DNA from: Fennellomyces sp. T-0311
Lineage: Eukaryota > Mucoromycota > Mucoromycetes > Mucorales > Lichtheimiaceae
Assembly (NCBI GenBank): GCA_025266875.1
Contig: JALLLT010000036.1
Span: 248,001-312,000 of the forward strand
DNA: 64,000 nucleotides
Reading direction: 5' to 3'
Of this stretch, positions 23,761-36,800 are shown piece by piece; position 1 is the stretch's first letter; every line of letters begins with the position of its first letter. The position numbers and the translations under genes were made by a program. The notes under the pieces were generated by a model. That model was not told where the DNA came from. It was given only the letters and a program-made list of their open reading frames with translations, and did not search any database.

Positions 23761-24748
23761 CTACCCAAACAGTCTCCGCTTCTTCTTTGCAGGCTGCTGT
23801 CTGACTATCCGTGTCTCACGCTGCCTTGCCGTGTCCTGAAAAGAAAAATGATCATGGTTTGTTTTTTTTACATGGCCATCCAATTGGGACATTTCGCTAA
23901 CCTGCGAGGCCTGGGGCACCTGCTCTTGCGCAACAACGGAATCTGTTTTTGCATGGTCAGCTGGCAACGGTGATGGTGGTGATGGCGTCGGTGCTATTCT
24001 GGATGATTTAATTATCCTTATCCGGCACACACACACACGATTTCTCCCGTTATTTACATGCACTTTCTTCTTGTTCAATTCTACTTGATGCAAGGGCCTG
24101 TGTGGCCTGCTCAAGTCCGCTCAACCATGCTTGGTTCAACCGATAAGGCTGGTCCGTCTATTTTTACCAGAATTGGGGATTGGGCTTCCAAAATGCACAC
24201 TCTTTTATTATTATTTACCTTTCCAAATTCAATGTTGCGTTGCACATCTAATTGGGAGTTTTTGAGTCGTTGTTTAGTTTCGGCGGAAAAAAAAGGAGTT
24301 TACCTGGTTGGTTCTCGGCCATCATCAGCATTGGTAAAATGAAATGGTCGTACAGCACAGTCGCCCCTTCAAAACCCGACAGTCCTTGGCACATGAATGT
24401 CCACGTTAGTCGAGCAAATCCTTGCAGCTCAGCACACTCGATAAGCAGTCGTGTCGAACTCGACTCCCGGATAGTGCACTTGTCCAACGATTCCAGAAAG
24501 GTCCCAAGATGACTCAGTAATTCGCTCAATTGTTCGTCATTTTCAAGCACCAACCGATGTTGGCTTGATTTCTTGTACAGTTGTTGCGCATCCGCGGAAT
24601 CGTACCATACACGCCGCAGATCTGTCGCCAGCAACCGATAATCATGGTTTCCAATGTGATGTTTCACATAATACACCGTGCCATTGTTTGCTTGTACGCA
24701 TCGCCACGCAGACTGCAGTAAACGGTTATTGGCAGCGTCGTCCAGCAT
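23761..24748 (-). CDS. XLF/Nej1-like non-homologous end-joining factor
   Basis: Exons 24748-24304, 24247-24219, 24157-24058, 23993-23902 and 23835-23761 give 246 residues; if the last 66-nt intron (23901-23836) is kept, which is in frame without a stop, the protein has 268. The N-terminal half matches the XLF/Cernunnos head pattern: Trp near residue 15, VYYVKHH, YRLLATDLRRVWYD, then amphipathic helices ending LYDHFILPML. A helical stalk follows. The extreme C-terminus is AKKKRRLFG, the form of the XLF Ku-binding motif (basic cluster then Leu-Phe). XLF stimulates DNA ligase IV/XRCC4 at double-strand breaks. It lies 47 bases downstream of the quinolinate phosphoribosyltransferase stop on the same strand. 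The family is divergent, so assignment rests on pattern plus tail. Confidence 0.75.
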
Positions 24749-24795
24749 TATTTCTTTTTTATTATTATTGTTGGCGAAAAGAAAGAAAAAAAAGC

Positions 24796-25929
24796 TTATT
24801 TTCTCTGACTGATCTTCAATGAAAAGTCAACGTGCGGAACACCTTGGGTGATCGTGCTCATGCTCAGAATATCAATATCTAAAAAAAACAACATGAGTCG
24901 ATGGCTGCCCCTCCTCTTACTTGTGTGTTAGATCACTTACCTTTGCAAAAGTAGTTGGCACATGTCTCGTACGTGATGCCACCGCTGCTTTCGATCAAAA
25001 AGTGATTGACACCCTTGGCGGCCCAGCGTTCCTTGATGCTCTTGGCCGCAGCCTTGAGACCTTCACCGGTAAAGTTATCCAACATCACCACATCGGCTCC
25101 CGCAGCAATGGCTTCATCCGCCTCCTCTTCCGACTGACACTCCACCTCAATCTTGAGCGCAAACCCACACACCTTGCGCGCGTTCTTCACGGCCAGCGTG
25201 ATGGATCCTGAACTCCAGATATGGTTGTCCTTGAGCATGACCATGGACGACAAATCCATGCGATGGGTATCCAATCCTCCGACAAGCACACCATACTTTT
25301 CAACCAGTCGGAAACCTAATCCTTTCTTTTTAGCACGCATAATATATATACACTTTTGAACCTCTTCCTCTAACCTGGTGTCGTTTTACGCGTAGCTGCA
25401 ATAGCTCCTTCAAAGCCCTTGGCCTTTTGCAATTCTGCAACATTGCGCGCTCTATTGGTTTTTTTTTTCGCAATTAAAAAAAATAATGACTGATGCGTCT
25501 GTTCAAAGTAAATTTACCTCAAGGCAATACCACTGCAACGGCAAATAATGTTCAAGGCTGTGCGTTCACCGAGCAGAATATGACGTGCTTTGCCATAAAC
25601 ACGTGCAACTTCTTGCTTGCCATTCGGTTTGATCCAATCGCCTTCTTTGGCTTTCCATTCCACCCTTTTTTTATATAAAAAAAGAACCATTAGCATCATT
25701 CCCATACTTTTTGGGTGTACGTATTTTACCGGCAGTCCAACTGACGAAACACTTCGTCAAAGAACGGTACTCCAGCAAGTACACCTTCGGCCTTGCAGTA
25801 AAGAATAGCTTCTTGGTCGTCTTCGCCTACGACATAACCTCCATAGTCAAACGACGGCACGTCTTCCTCAAGATACTGGCTAATAATTCGCTTATAGTTT
25901 GTCGAAAGTAAATGAGCGTATTGTGTCAT
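24796..25929 (-). CDS. BNA6: quinolinate phosphoribosyltransferase (decarboxylating)
   Basis: Five exons (25929-25730, 25664-25518, 25451-25375, 25315-24941, 24878-24796) give 293 residues, the usual length. Blocks: [100 protein letters not shown] and IESSGGIT. These carry the basic residues that bind quinolinate and PRPP and the acidic residues that bind magnesium. It converts quinolinate and PRPP to nicotinate mononucleotide, the last step that joins the de novo kynurenine route to NAD. The start ATG 25929 is the first ATG in frame; longer readings need a non-ATG start. The protein is probably cytosolic. Confidence 0.95.
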
Positions 25930-27227
25930 TTCGTTTAAAGTCAAAAGAAAAAAAGAAACACACAAAAAAAAAGTGACCGATCCTTTCGCAAACCTTTACC
26001 CTGGCCATAGCGGGCTATTCATTGGCCGCCTTTTCTCACCGACCTTTCATCAAAAGTCGATTTTTTGATCAGTCGTGCTGTTGGCCTTTAGTAATCGCGA
26101 AAAGGTAAAAAAGCAGGTGACACCCCCTGAATTTTGATTTGTTGTCATGCCAACACAACGCTTGACATTTGTGTGTGGGTTATGTACTACGGTCTTGTCA
26201 ATAAGGCTCGTCATTTTGGCAATTATTCGTATACTCTCTGATAGGTCAAATAGAAACCTTATTCTACTTGCCTCCCAAAACAAAGTTTAGTCTTGCATAT
26301 GCAACCATAAAGATACTGTTTCCACGTGTAGCTGATCTCTTCAGGAAGGAGCGAAAAAAAAGATACAGATAGGTGATCGAATCTTTTTTGTTATGATATC
26401 TTGCCATTGTACGCTATTCTTATTGTGTTCAACCGTATGGTAACTCAAAGCCGATTTGTGCAAGTGTCTATTTAAAAAAAAAAGGACATTGTCATGGTTA
26501 CGGTGGCCATGGGAAAACATGTTGTACGGTCCATGCAAACGGTATGAGAAAAAAAAAAGGTCGGTGGAATTGTGTTACGTGGTCCGATTGATGCATTATA
26601 TGATCCCCTTTCACTTGGCACGGAGTAAATGCACTTTAAGCCACGAGGGATTGGACGTGCATTGATTGTTGTCTCCAGGAGGAGCGAATCACTTTGCGGC
26701 CAGGGCACTTATTCAGCCACATGGAGTCTCATCGATAGCAAGCGAAAAGAGAGAAAGACGTTTATCGCTTGCACCCATCTTGGTAAGTATAGAGTGGCGA
26801 CGAAGGATAGGTACATTTGTCAAAGTGTTTGAAGTAGTGCTACGCATTCTAAAAAAAGCATCATGAGGCTGATGAAAAATTGTTATGCATTGGTTTCTGA
26901 CAGAAGTGACATGCAAACAGAAAAAATAGGCGCGCTTTGCCATGATAGTTCCTTTTTTTTTTGAGCTTCCGGTCGTCACACAAGGCCAAGTCCTTGTACA
27001 ATGTCGACAATTGAAAAAACACAAGGTGGAGCCATAAGAAAAAAAAACCTGAAAAGAGCTTTTCGCTCCCGCCCTCTTCTTCCCTCCTACTCTTACTTTT
27101 CCTTTTTTTTATATAAACTTGTCTTTTTCTTCAATCGTCAGACAAAACACCAACCCCTTCCTTTTTTTCCAGCGCGCCATCATCTCTCGAGCGCAATAAA
27201 GTTTTTTTTTATTCCTAGTCATCAACA
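25930..27227. other. intergenic between divergent genes
   Basis: 1.3 kb upstream of the quinolinate phosphoribosyltransferase (-) and the coiled-coil gene (+). No coding region recognised; open frames up to 103 codons are unsupported. A pyrimidine-rich stretch (27066-27215) leads to the plus-strand start. Confidence 0.55.
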
Positions 27228-29414
27228 ATGGCGTCGAATCCTGAAATTGAGAACGTGATTCAAGTTCTTCAACAGAACATTGAAAGTCTCAGCAACGACA
27301 ATCTCGAGGTAAAAATAGAACAATTGAAGCAAAAAAAAAGATATTTTTTTATATTAAAAATATGTATACTATTGCCCGATAGTTGCGCGGAAAGTTGGAT
27401 GAACAGCAGGATCAGCAACGAGAGTTGAGCAACGACAACAAATATCTTGAAAAAGTAAAAAAAAAAAAAATGCCCTGGCAACCGTGTCCTGCGGTTTTTT
27501 TACTGACAGCGACTTGTTGCATAGAAACTATCGGCCATCCAACTCGAAAACACCAATTTGAGCAACACACAAGCTCGACTCGAAACACAACTGTACGATC
27601 AAGAACGAGACAACGCCAATCTTCGCAAAGAAATCCAACAGTTGACAAAGGCTCGCAAGGATGCCGAAAAGAAATTGACTGCCGAGGTAATGTTACCCAT
27701 GATCTTTTGGAAAAAAAAGTCGGTCCCCCCTTAACCCATTTTTGGTTGCTTTGGGCTTTTATTAGCTCGAAGAGTTTGAAAGTGATCGTGCTCGCTGGCA
27801 ACAGCGCGAAGCTGACCTCGTCAACCAAGCTCGTTCGCTCAATGCAATGTACGGTGAACCTCGTACCCCGCGCACCCCCCGACGCCGCAGTATCACGGCA
27901 ACCACCATGAATGGCACCAGCATGAGCCCCTTCACTAATTATCCCCTCGGTGATATCGGTAAGTTGGGAAAAAAAAATGGCTCGAGTTTCATCACTCACC
28001 CATTTGCCAGAGGAACATGACAATCGAGACAATGGTTCGTCGGGAAATGATACCGCTCCTTCTACCCCAACTACGATCACTGCTCCCAAATTGGCTGCCA
28101 TCGATGCTTCCTACGCACGTGAAGCCAAAATCGCCCAGCGGACGATCAAAGCCCAGGATAAACTGATTGCCGACTTGAAGAACGAGATTGAGCAACAAAA
28201 GTCGCTTATTCAGGATCAACGCAGCGAGGTCCAACAACAATCTTTGCGTATCGAGCATCTCGACCATGAAATCGCCAATGTCAAACAGGTCAATCGGTCG
28301 CTGATGGAGGATAATGAGAGTTATCAGATTCTGTTGCACGAAAAGACAATCAGCGGCGAGTTTATGATGAATCCCATCATGCAGGTAAAATTGTCTCTCT
28401 ACTTGGCAAAAGAGAGAGAGAACACACATGGTGTTAACCCTGGGATTAGATTGAGAAGGATGGAAGTGCATCGCCTACGAGTGACAAGAGACGTAGCCTC
28501 AAGCCATCCACAAGCACAAGCAGCAATGGCTTGAACTTGGCTGCCGAACTCAACCTTGCATCCGTGGGTACACTTGATTGGGAAGCTACACAAAAGGCAA
28601 ACGAAACCGACAAGACGGTTCTCAGTGAGTCCAGCGCTCTCCTGCTTTACATAAAAAACTGACATGCGCATATTGAAAAACAGAATTGACCGAAGAAAAC
28701 AAGACGCTGCAAGACACCAACCGCGCGCTTCAACTCTATATGAACAAGATTCTTATGAGAATTATCAACGACAAGCAACTAGTCGATGTACTCAGCATCG
28801 ACCAACCCAAACCTGCTGCGCCCGTTGTGAACAGCAAATTAGCTCAACAAGCGAAACAAAAGCAAGAAAAGCAACAACAACAACAACAACAACAAAAGAC
28901 CACTGCACCTGCACCGAGCCGGACGCTGTCGAGCAGCTTGTTAGGCAAATCCACAGGCAGTCGTCAGCAACGTCGTCGCACCATTTCGTACTGGGGCAGC
29001 AACAAGCCGACACCTCCGCCCGCAGCACCTGCCGAAAAGAGCAGTTCCGAAGCCGAACTCACCGTCCCTTCTACCCTATCCACCGATCGCCGCAGACATA
29101 GTTCGATCGCAGGAAAAGAGCCCGAACGACCACAGGCTGTCGCTACCACCCAAAGTAACAGCGGCTGGGCAAAGGCCCTGCGTCGCATGAGCGGCATCGG
29201 TTGGTCAAAGCAGCCCAGCGACAATGAACAGTCCACCACTGCCGATGAGGATAGTTTGAATACCAGTAGCAGTAGCAGCAGCACCGATAAAACCTCGTCC
29301 GAGTCTGCGCGGAAGCACCCCAATGAATTGGCCGCTCCTACAATGAGTCGGTCAACAAGTACGAATACTTCGTTACGTCGCAGTAATGAATTGGCCACCC
29401 TTCAAGAAGAGTAA
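27228..29414 (+). CDS. coiled-coil protein with polyQ and Ser-rich tail
   Basis: Seven exons (27228-27308, 27383-27454, 27525-27686, 27766-27958, 28011-28384, 28450-28624, 28684-29414) give 595 residues. Residues 1-145 are a continuous coiled coil (heptad-like Leu, Gln-, Asn- and Glu-rich). A basic TP-repeat patch follows (EPRTPRTPRRRSIT), then a second coiled coil at about 220-300 ending DNESYQILLHEKTISGEF, and a third short helix LTEENKTLQDTNRALQLYMN. The tail has a polyQ run, and several RRxS-type sites (RRRTIS, RRHSSIA, LRRMSG) that could be basophilic kinase targets. The domain order resembles uncharacterised coiled-coil proteins conserved in other fungi, often loosely named as transport or cytoskeletal proteins. 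Function unknown; a scaffold role is inference. No membrane segment. Confidence 0.8.
28868..28900 (+). repeat. CAA repeat coding polyglutamine
   Basis: About eight CAA codons in a row within the coiled-coil protein gene give an eight-Gln run flanked by Lys and Thr. A simple-sequence tract likely to vary in length. Confidence 0.85.
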
Positions 29415-31418
29415 ACACACCCGTTTTTTCTCTTTTGTAACTTTTTTTGTTTCCTTTTTCTTTATGTTTTACCTTCACTATTATTTATTATTTTTATCCT
29501 CTTTTCTTATGCCCCCCCCCGTGCGACAATGTTCTTCTTGTGTTCATACCCCCTCCCTTTTTTCCTTCACATACTGTAAAACCATTTATTTTATTTATAT
29601 AAAATTACAGTAAAAAAAATTGGGCATCTTCCGTCGAGATTGGGTTGTAACTGGACATGCTACCTTTTTTTTCGTCTGGCCATGGCGAATAACGACGCTT
29701 GCGATCCTGCCATTAATATCTTTTTTATCGAACCAGTCACTCTGTGCATTCTCCAGTACTTGAATGTCTCTTGGTACTTTCAAGTTCAAAACAGGATTCA
29801 AGAAAAACACTAGCCTTCGAATTCAAATGTAAGAAAAATGGTGATCAAAAGCAGTGCGACCGATGCTAGTCAATCAGCACAGCTCTTTGACAAGCATAAC
29901 AGGGGAGGAAAGGCATTACTGCTCACTCTCAGTGTGTCACCAGTGCCGTATTGACAACACTTCCTTAGAGTCGTTGTCAAGGAAACATGCCCAAGCGCAC
30001 ATCCAAGCAACCCATCCCGTTGCTTCATGGATATGCTTAGTCTGGAAATCATGATGGTACGTTCTCAAAAAGTCAAACGCATGGACTAGACAGAGGAAGA
30101 GATGTCCAGGTTGGTCAGGACAGTGGAGCCAGTCATAAGCAAGTGGAACAATACGGTATCCCAAGCACGCCTTTCGTGGAAAGGTAAGGAACAAAGGACA
30201 ATTTGGATTGGCAAATACGCCAATGATGGAAATGGAAGGCAAGTGGGTGGCGCACGTCTTTGAATCTTTGGGTATCTTTTGTTGGCAACGATACCCCCTC
30301 TCGTGTCTCGTCCATCTTTATGACTTTTATGTCACATCTCTTTATACTTTGGTACCATACTTGTCTTTCTGTAGATACGTACTTTCATCGAAAAGTGCAA
30401 AAAAAATGACATAATACACTGGGAACTGAAAGGTATATGACAGACACATACGCACACGTATCCAAGCTACCTACAAGTCATGTTACTATGTGCTACATAC
30501 GTATCATGTCGCCTTGCTCGAAACACAAGAAGCCACAAGAAACAACAGTAGCAAGATTAAACGTCCCAACGCAGGCCTCAACAAGTTTAGTTTTCCCAAA
30601 TTTGGGCGGTCTGTAATACAAAAGCGTGTTGATGGCTGCGATCAACCAAAGGATTTAGCGTGCATGAATCCTAAAAATAAAAAAAAGACGTTCTTAAAAG
30701 CTTAACTTTCCATAATAAAAAAATAGGAGCTTGCATAGATGCTTTGAGAAGAGTTATTATATAACAGGTAAAAAAAATGCTTTACATATGATTCGTTCTT
30801 GCTATATAGTGTGAGAAGCACTGGCTTAGATGAGATGGCATATGACCCTATACCGGTTTAAGGTACCCACACTACGCTCTCTCTTTGAATGCGCCTTGAT
30901 CTATATATGGACGAAATGCAAAAAAAAAACAGATGCCTTACATATACGTTTCCATTGGGGACCTATATGTACTGCGGATAGGAATGTTGCATGATAATTG
31001 CCACTGCGTTATCGATAATGCATATTGATTTTTTTAAGTAAAGAAAAGGGAAAAAGTTTTATTGTTGAACCATAAAATGAAACAAAAAAAAGCTTACACA
31101 AAAATGAAAACGACTGTTATTTACAAATAATAATGTCGCGTATAGAAACAGAATGTGTCGATCTGGCAAAGAGGGAAAAAAGGGGGGATTGTTGTAATGA
31201 AGAGACTGCATCCAGTGCAAGTGGGGTAATGAGAAACGAATACAGTACAAAAACGCAAAAAAAGGGTTACAAGCATAAAATAAAGGGGAGAAAAGTGTCG
31301 TTCATATACAATCCAAATTGACAAGCAATGGATTCTGTCATGAGAAAATCAAAAAAAAGAAAAATGGTATAAGGGGATGAACCCTATGGCTATCGCAAAC
31401 AATAAAGAGAAACAATGG
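29415..31418. other. intergenic, 2 kb between convergent genes
   Basis: Lies between the 3' ends of the coiled-coil gene (+) and the bHLH gene (-). AT-rich with many stops. A 101-codon minus frame at 29937-30242 and other frames show no family signal, and I do not support them. A run of nine C at 29512-29520 stands out. Nothing else seen. Confidence 0.5.
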
Positions 31419-32986
31419 TTATGACCAGTGGAAGGCATTGTAATCTAGATTGCAATTAATGAGAAAGAGCAGAACGCGATAAAGCAATTAATAAACAATT
31501 ACCATGATTCGGATCATGTTGGAAATAAGGTGGAGGGAACACCGAGGGCATGTTCATGAGAGGGTACTGGGCCATGGCAGGGGCTTCTGGGAGATAACCT
31601 GTTGTTGCGGGCTGACTGTATCCAATCATAGGATAGTTGCCACCGTTGACCATCATTGCAGATGGTTGATCTATAAATGGAGGAGGAGCAGCAGCAGCAG
31701 TCAAGTTGACCATGAGTTGTTGTTGTTGTTGTTGTTGTTGTTGTGACACCGCCGTCCGTTCATAATAGTTTGGTTGATCGAGCATGAAACCGGGCATCAT
31801 ATTGCCTGCTGCACTTGAAGCGCGTTGCGGACGAACAAAAGCGCATTGATCAACCACTCTTTGCATGGAACGACGTGGTTGTTGTTGTTGTTGCTCAGCC
31901 AACGCCGCAATGGCACTCTGGTCAGGTGGTGGGGCTGCATCACTTGTCATCATCATCATGAAACTGGCATCCAATGACGATGTCGAATTCTGTCGCATCT
32001 TTTTCTGAGGATCCGGAGAGGGTACATTTTCGACACCTTTGGGTGACAACTTTTCTCGTTTGGGATTGTTGTTGTTCACTTCAAAGTTCAACGAAGCCTT
32101 TCGCTTGGGTGATGTTGTCGTGGTCGTCGTCGGAGGCGAAGGTGGAGGCGAGATTTGCGCCGTATTTTCGCTGTACGTAGCTGCAGTCGTTGAGGCATCT
32201 CCAACAGCAAGTTGCTCAATCGAACTCGTATTGGAGAGTACCAACTGGTCAGGCGATAAATACATGGGTTGTTCCAATAAAGACGATGCACTGCTGGAAG
32301 AGGATACCGTTCCATCTACCGTCGTCGTCGTCGTCGATACTTGTCTTGTCGTCGGCCGTTGTTTGTTCCGGATTGCTTGGTCTCGGAGTCGCTCATTCTC
32401 GCGTCGTAAGTGTTCAATTTGACTCTGAAACTTTGTTTCCCTCGTAACAGACGAAGATACTTTTATATATAAAAAAACAGATCTATCAGTATTTGCATAT
32501 AAACCGTTTCTCTCTCTCTTTTCTCTTGTACTCACCAAATTCAAGTGATTTGGCAACAATCACTGTCTTGCTGGGTCGACGCACCGTTTGCAAAGAAGGC
32601 AATGCATGAGCAAGCTGTTGAAATTTCGAGTTGAGGTTCTCACGTCGTTGACGTTCAAGAGCGTTATGGGCAGAACGCTTGTCAATATGTGCCAGGTCAT
32701 TCACGCTACTTTGTCGGTTCTTAGTTGTATGCTTCTCTTAAAAAAATATATATACTAAAGCTGTCTTTTTATCCGTACCTTTCCTCAACATGGGTCATAT
32801 CGGATGAGGAATACACATTTCCTATTATTTCTTTTTTATTAGCTGTCAAGTTTGTTTATGTATATTTATCAAGTCAGGCTTACCATAAGGATACGATGGA
32901 CCAGCAGAAAACGTGCTTAAAAAGTTATGGGAAGCACTCCTTGCGGTTCTTCCGCTGCTTACATTTTTGAAACGGTGCGAGGGCAT
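31419..32986 (-). CDS. bHLH transcription factor with polyQ tail
   Basis: Exons 32986-32884, 32821-32779, 32708-32536, 32459-31503 and 31444-31419 give about 433 residues. The bHLH domain starts near residue 55: KRSAHNALERQRRENLNSKF, loop, then VRRPSKTVIVAKSLEFV. The basic region has His, Glu and Arg in the positions that read an E-box (CANNTG, with Arg favouring CACGTG). It is followed by a Leu-spaced helix (FQSQIEHLRRENERLRDQ) like the leucine zipper of Max/Myc-type factors. The long tail is disordered: Ser/Thr/Pro-rich, polyQ twice, Met/Pro/Tyr-rich near the end, consistent with an activation domain. The last exon codes eight residues (YNAFHWS end); without that splice the frame would read on 15 residues to a stop at 31456. 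The true start could lie further upstream. Confidence 0.85.
31714..31742 (-). repeat. CAA/TTG repeat coding polyglutamine
   Basis: Nine to ten glutamine codons in the tail of the bHLH protein, nearly pure CAA on the coding strand. Followed within 40 bases by an alanine run (GCTGCTGCTGCTCC region). Confidence 0.85.
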
Positions 32987-33109
32987 ATTCGTGTCTTGTG
33001 GGGAAGATAAATCTTTTTCAATATTGGATAGCAAAAAATATATATACTCTGCAGAAAAAGCAAAGGGGAAAGGGGGGATATGGTATATTAAATTATATGC
33101 GAGTTAAGC

Positions 33110-33175
33110 GCAAAGAGAGAGAGAGAGAAAGATAGAGAAAGCGAAAGAGAAGCAGAGAAGAGAAATAGAGCTTTT
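33110..33175. repeat. GA-rich simple sequence
   Basis: A run of (GA)n with interruptions lies about 130-190 bases upstream of the proposed bHLH start. It is a CT tract on that gene's coding strand, as common in fungal core promoters or 5' leaders. Confidence 0.7.
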
Positions 33176-33609
33176 TTGCTGCAAAAAAAAGTGTAGGAAA
33201 AAAAGAAAAAAGGTTGGGGAAAACACCTTAATAGGCTTACTGTGTGTATTTATATACAGACGCCCTAGGGGTTATGATTCGGATAATGGTATGCTGTAAG
33301 ATTTCCAAAACTGAGCAATTATTGGCGATCTTTTACCACCACACAGTTTTTGGAAAGACTCTCTGAATTCCGTAGAAACACATAAGATCGTGTGTACATT
33401 CGCAACACACATCTTGTACATCTGTGCTCGCTCGATTGTCATGAAAAAAAGTGACACCAGCCATATCGGGTGCGTCGTGCATCTGCAAAAAATAAAAAAT
33501 AGGGTGAAGTATAAACAGAATTGGTAATAAGGGTCTAATTTCTCGTTCATGTCATCATTTACTAAGGGTTTCTTTTGTAGACCTGCCATTCCCATGTAAA
33601 CCACCGAGA

Positions 33610-33840
33610 TCACGCGGGTTCATCTGGTCCAGTACCTCTATGTTTTTCTTTTCTCGGCACTGTTGGATAATAAACGAGCATATGCGCGAAGGTCTGTGCA
33701 TAGTGCATCGCAAATTCAGTCGCAGCCATAAAACTTTTTTTTTGGTATATGCATCTGAACATATTAGGGATTTGATCAAACTCTAAGCCCTCGCGATCGA
33801 ACCAGCTGGTCTGATCACCTTTTTGCCTTTTAGTCGTCAT
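33610..33840 (-). CDS. short open frame, unknown, weak
   Basis: A 76-residue ATG-started frame with a coding-like composition: TSWFDREGLEFDQIP, then FMAATEFAMHYAQTFAHMLV. No splice partner, domain or targeting signal was found. It may be a short gene, a remnant, or chance. It is the only frame in the surrounding 4.7 kb that I would test first. Confidence 0.2.
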   Translation of the reverse strand: MTTKRQKGDQTSWFDREGLEFDQIPNMFRCIYQKKSFMAATEFAMHYAQTFAHMLVYYPTVPRKEKHRGTGPDEPA

Positions 33841-36800
33841 TCAATGTTTTTCATTTTGTTTTTTGCGTATGTTTACTTTTTCTATCATCAATACTACGAT
33901 CTTCATTGAAGCACACGATAAAACAACATGGTAACGCAACAGGTGGAAATGTTTCGCAAGAAAATGGTTTGTCAAAAAAGCTTAATTTGAATGCTTCGTA
34001 GTCAAAGAGTGTCTGGATCTACGTTTATTGCTGAGAGATCAGGCCATTATAGCAAGAGCGCTTGATATCCCCCTTTAAGACTCTTGAACGGATTTGAATG
34101 CAGTATCACGTTTCACTTGCGAGCTTTTTATTGACAGATTTACTAAACTAGATGAATATTATTGGATAACCTGCCATCCCATATGGTTGCACCACTGCCG
34201 CTCGTCTGCTCATCATCACGTGTTCTCTTGGAAATTAACAAAGCAATCGTAATCCATCAAAACGATATGCAACTCGGCTATTGCTCCGAATCGTAGAATA
34301 TGAAAGAAGTATATTACTCATCAAGAATAAAAAAAAAGTTATATGCATAGTTATTCAGCCCCATGGAACAATAAATTCATACAAAGAAGTATATCTAGAC
34401 CCACTCGGTCACGTCTCCGAATTTTACATTGAAGTCTAAAAAAAAAAGGTAAAAAACATAGAATGATTTTCCGCCAAGAAACAGGGTCATTTTATTATAT
34501 GCAAAAACGTGCGCATTCGTACATACTATGCGTGTGTGTACAACTCTTACATACTATAACACCCTGGTCGTTTTATAATATGCGCATTATTATCACATTA
34601 CATTATGTAAAGTGTTTATATTCACCATTCAATTTTCCAATCTGCAGTGGCACGAGCAATCCTTGAGCAACCAGGGGTAAATAAAAAAAAAGTTATGATG
34701 ACCGATGCAAGTGAGGATGAATAACCGTACAGACGATGACGCGTCTTTTTCTTCCTCCGAAGCAGTCGAAAAAAAAAAAGCTGCACGCATAATGAACGAC
34801 AACCCAAGAGTCATACACGGCTTGTCCATCACTCCCCGCCTCCCCCCAAAACTCCCTTTAATTTAGTGAGTATAGTACAAACCGTATAAAGTACCTTTGA
34901 ACAGATCATTGAGCATCACTTTGTTACGATATGATGCTGTAACGGAAAATAATTGTAAGCAGTATTTCTACACTAACGAAAAGTATGCGATCGAACCCTT
35001 ATTTCATTCAAAGAACCTTTTTTTCTGTAATAGAGGAAGTGCATTTAGTTTTTTTTCTTTCTTGCATGTAGTACTTTTTTTTTGCCACCGTAATACTTTT
35101 GATCTATAGAGCACTTTTTGAAAGGTGTCAATGCCGATCATGTAACGTTACTTGTGTAACCGCATTTTTGAAAATGTATCGATCGAAATTTTTTGGACTG
35201 CCCGAGTTTACCTGCAATCAGGGAGTTCATTAAGTGGTTAATGACTGGGAGTCCATTTTTTTTCGATCGAGAAGTACACTAGCGTTTTCGCGCGTAAGTT
35301 TACATGTTGATCAAAAAAACGACGGTTACCCCCGTTCTTCTGAAATAGCCCCTACACATACACACATCTATACAGTGGAACCCAAAAGTGAACTATTGAG
35401 GGTAGTACTTTTTTGGAAAGTCCCTGATGACACAGGTTATTGAAAAAAAAAACGGTATTAACTTCCTATGCCCAACAAGTTAAATCTCAGAATCAAGAAA
35501 AAAAAGGGCCCTAGGTACACCAAACTTGTCATGGGGTTATTTTTTTTTCTTTGACATTAAAAACGAAATTGAAATTAAGACTACAAAAGAGTAGATCATA
35601 TACATATAGCTGAATATGTTTAGTTTAAAAAAAATTAAAGCAAAACCTTGCATTAGTGAACATATTTCTAAAACTGGCTCCTCCATCACGAGCAAGTTCC
35701 CTCTTGCAGTGACATCAAAATTCATCAGCTTAGAAATCAATGGGCGTTCTTTTGGAAAAAGGAGAGAACAAGAACCCGTTCGGTCGCCATACTCCGTTCG
35801 GGAGCAAACCAGGATCAAAAAATAACTTTATGTTTAACCGCTGCACAGCTGTGTGCATATAATCCTGCATTGATTGTGACATAAATGTAATATTGCTCAT
35901 TACCAAAGAGAAAATGAGAGGAAGCGGTAATGATCTGCTGCTCTTTTTTTTTACCTATAGAACAATAAACACAACAGTTTCGGACTTGCCGAAAATTTTA
36001 GTCCACATCTCTTTCTAGTGATTGACCCGACTGATGCAATGGGAGGCTTCGTTCGGTAATGGATAACTTTTTTTTGGTTCTTGCTTTTTACATACGTAAT
36101 TATGACAAGGGATACTTGATGAAAAAGGGTTTTGTTCTTTTTTGTTCTCTCACTGCTTCTTCATTTGGTCGGTTCACCGACTTGGATGAATGCAATATAT
36201 CGCAAAGACACGACTTTGCCTGTTGCAGTATATCTGCGAATGCCTCATATAATATAAACAAAACATTAAGTTCAAGGGCAATCACTGATAAATTTAAGAA
36301 AGATGATTCATATTATTTTAGCCCATTTTCACAGGGTTCTGCCTAACAATGGTGGTCTATTTGGCTGTGTTGTCTTGTTAGTCGGAATAGGTAATGCATG
36401 GCACAGTATCCACGGTTATGCTTTTCAAAATTTATTGATATGTGAGCTTAAACATATGTACATACACAGCACTATCCGACGCCTCTCTCCAAAGGGGCGG
36501 AACACAGATACTGCATTTGATGCGGGTGGATTATGTACATAGAATCCAGCAGTGTAACCAGACCTTTGACTAACTGATTACTGGTCCGCGGTGCTACTCA
36601 CGCCCATCGCGAGCTCAATAATCACTGATAATATAAAAACCAATCTGATCATCGATATCTGATATATTCTTTTATCCAACGGCACCGATGGATAACAAGT
36701 GGTAGCCTTTTGAGCGCTCTGAACGGTGTTTAAAATAAAATTACCTTTCTGGCTGCTTCTCGCGCTACAAATCATCAAAAGAACCGAGCATGTCAAGTAT

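Noticed and set aside
28664..29398. Frames of 145 (+) and 144 (-) codons
   Set aside because: Alternative-frame shadows of the last exon of the coiled-coil gene.
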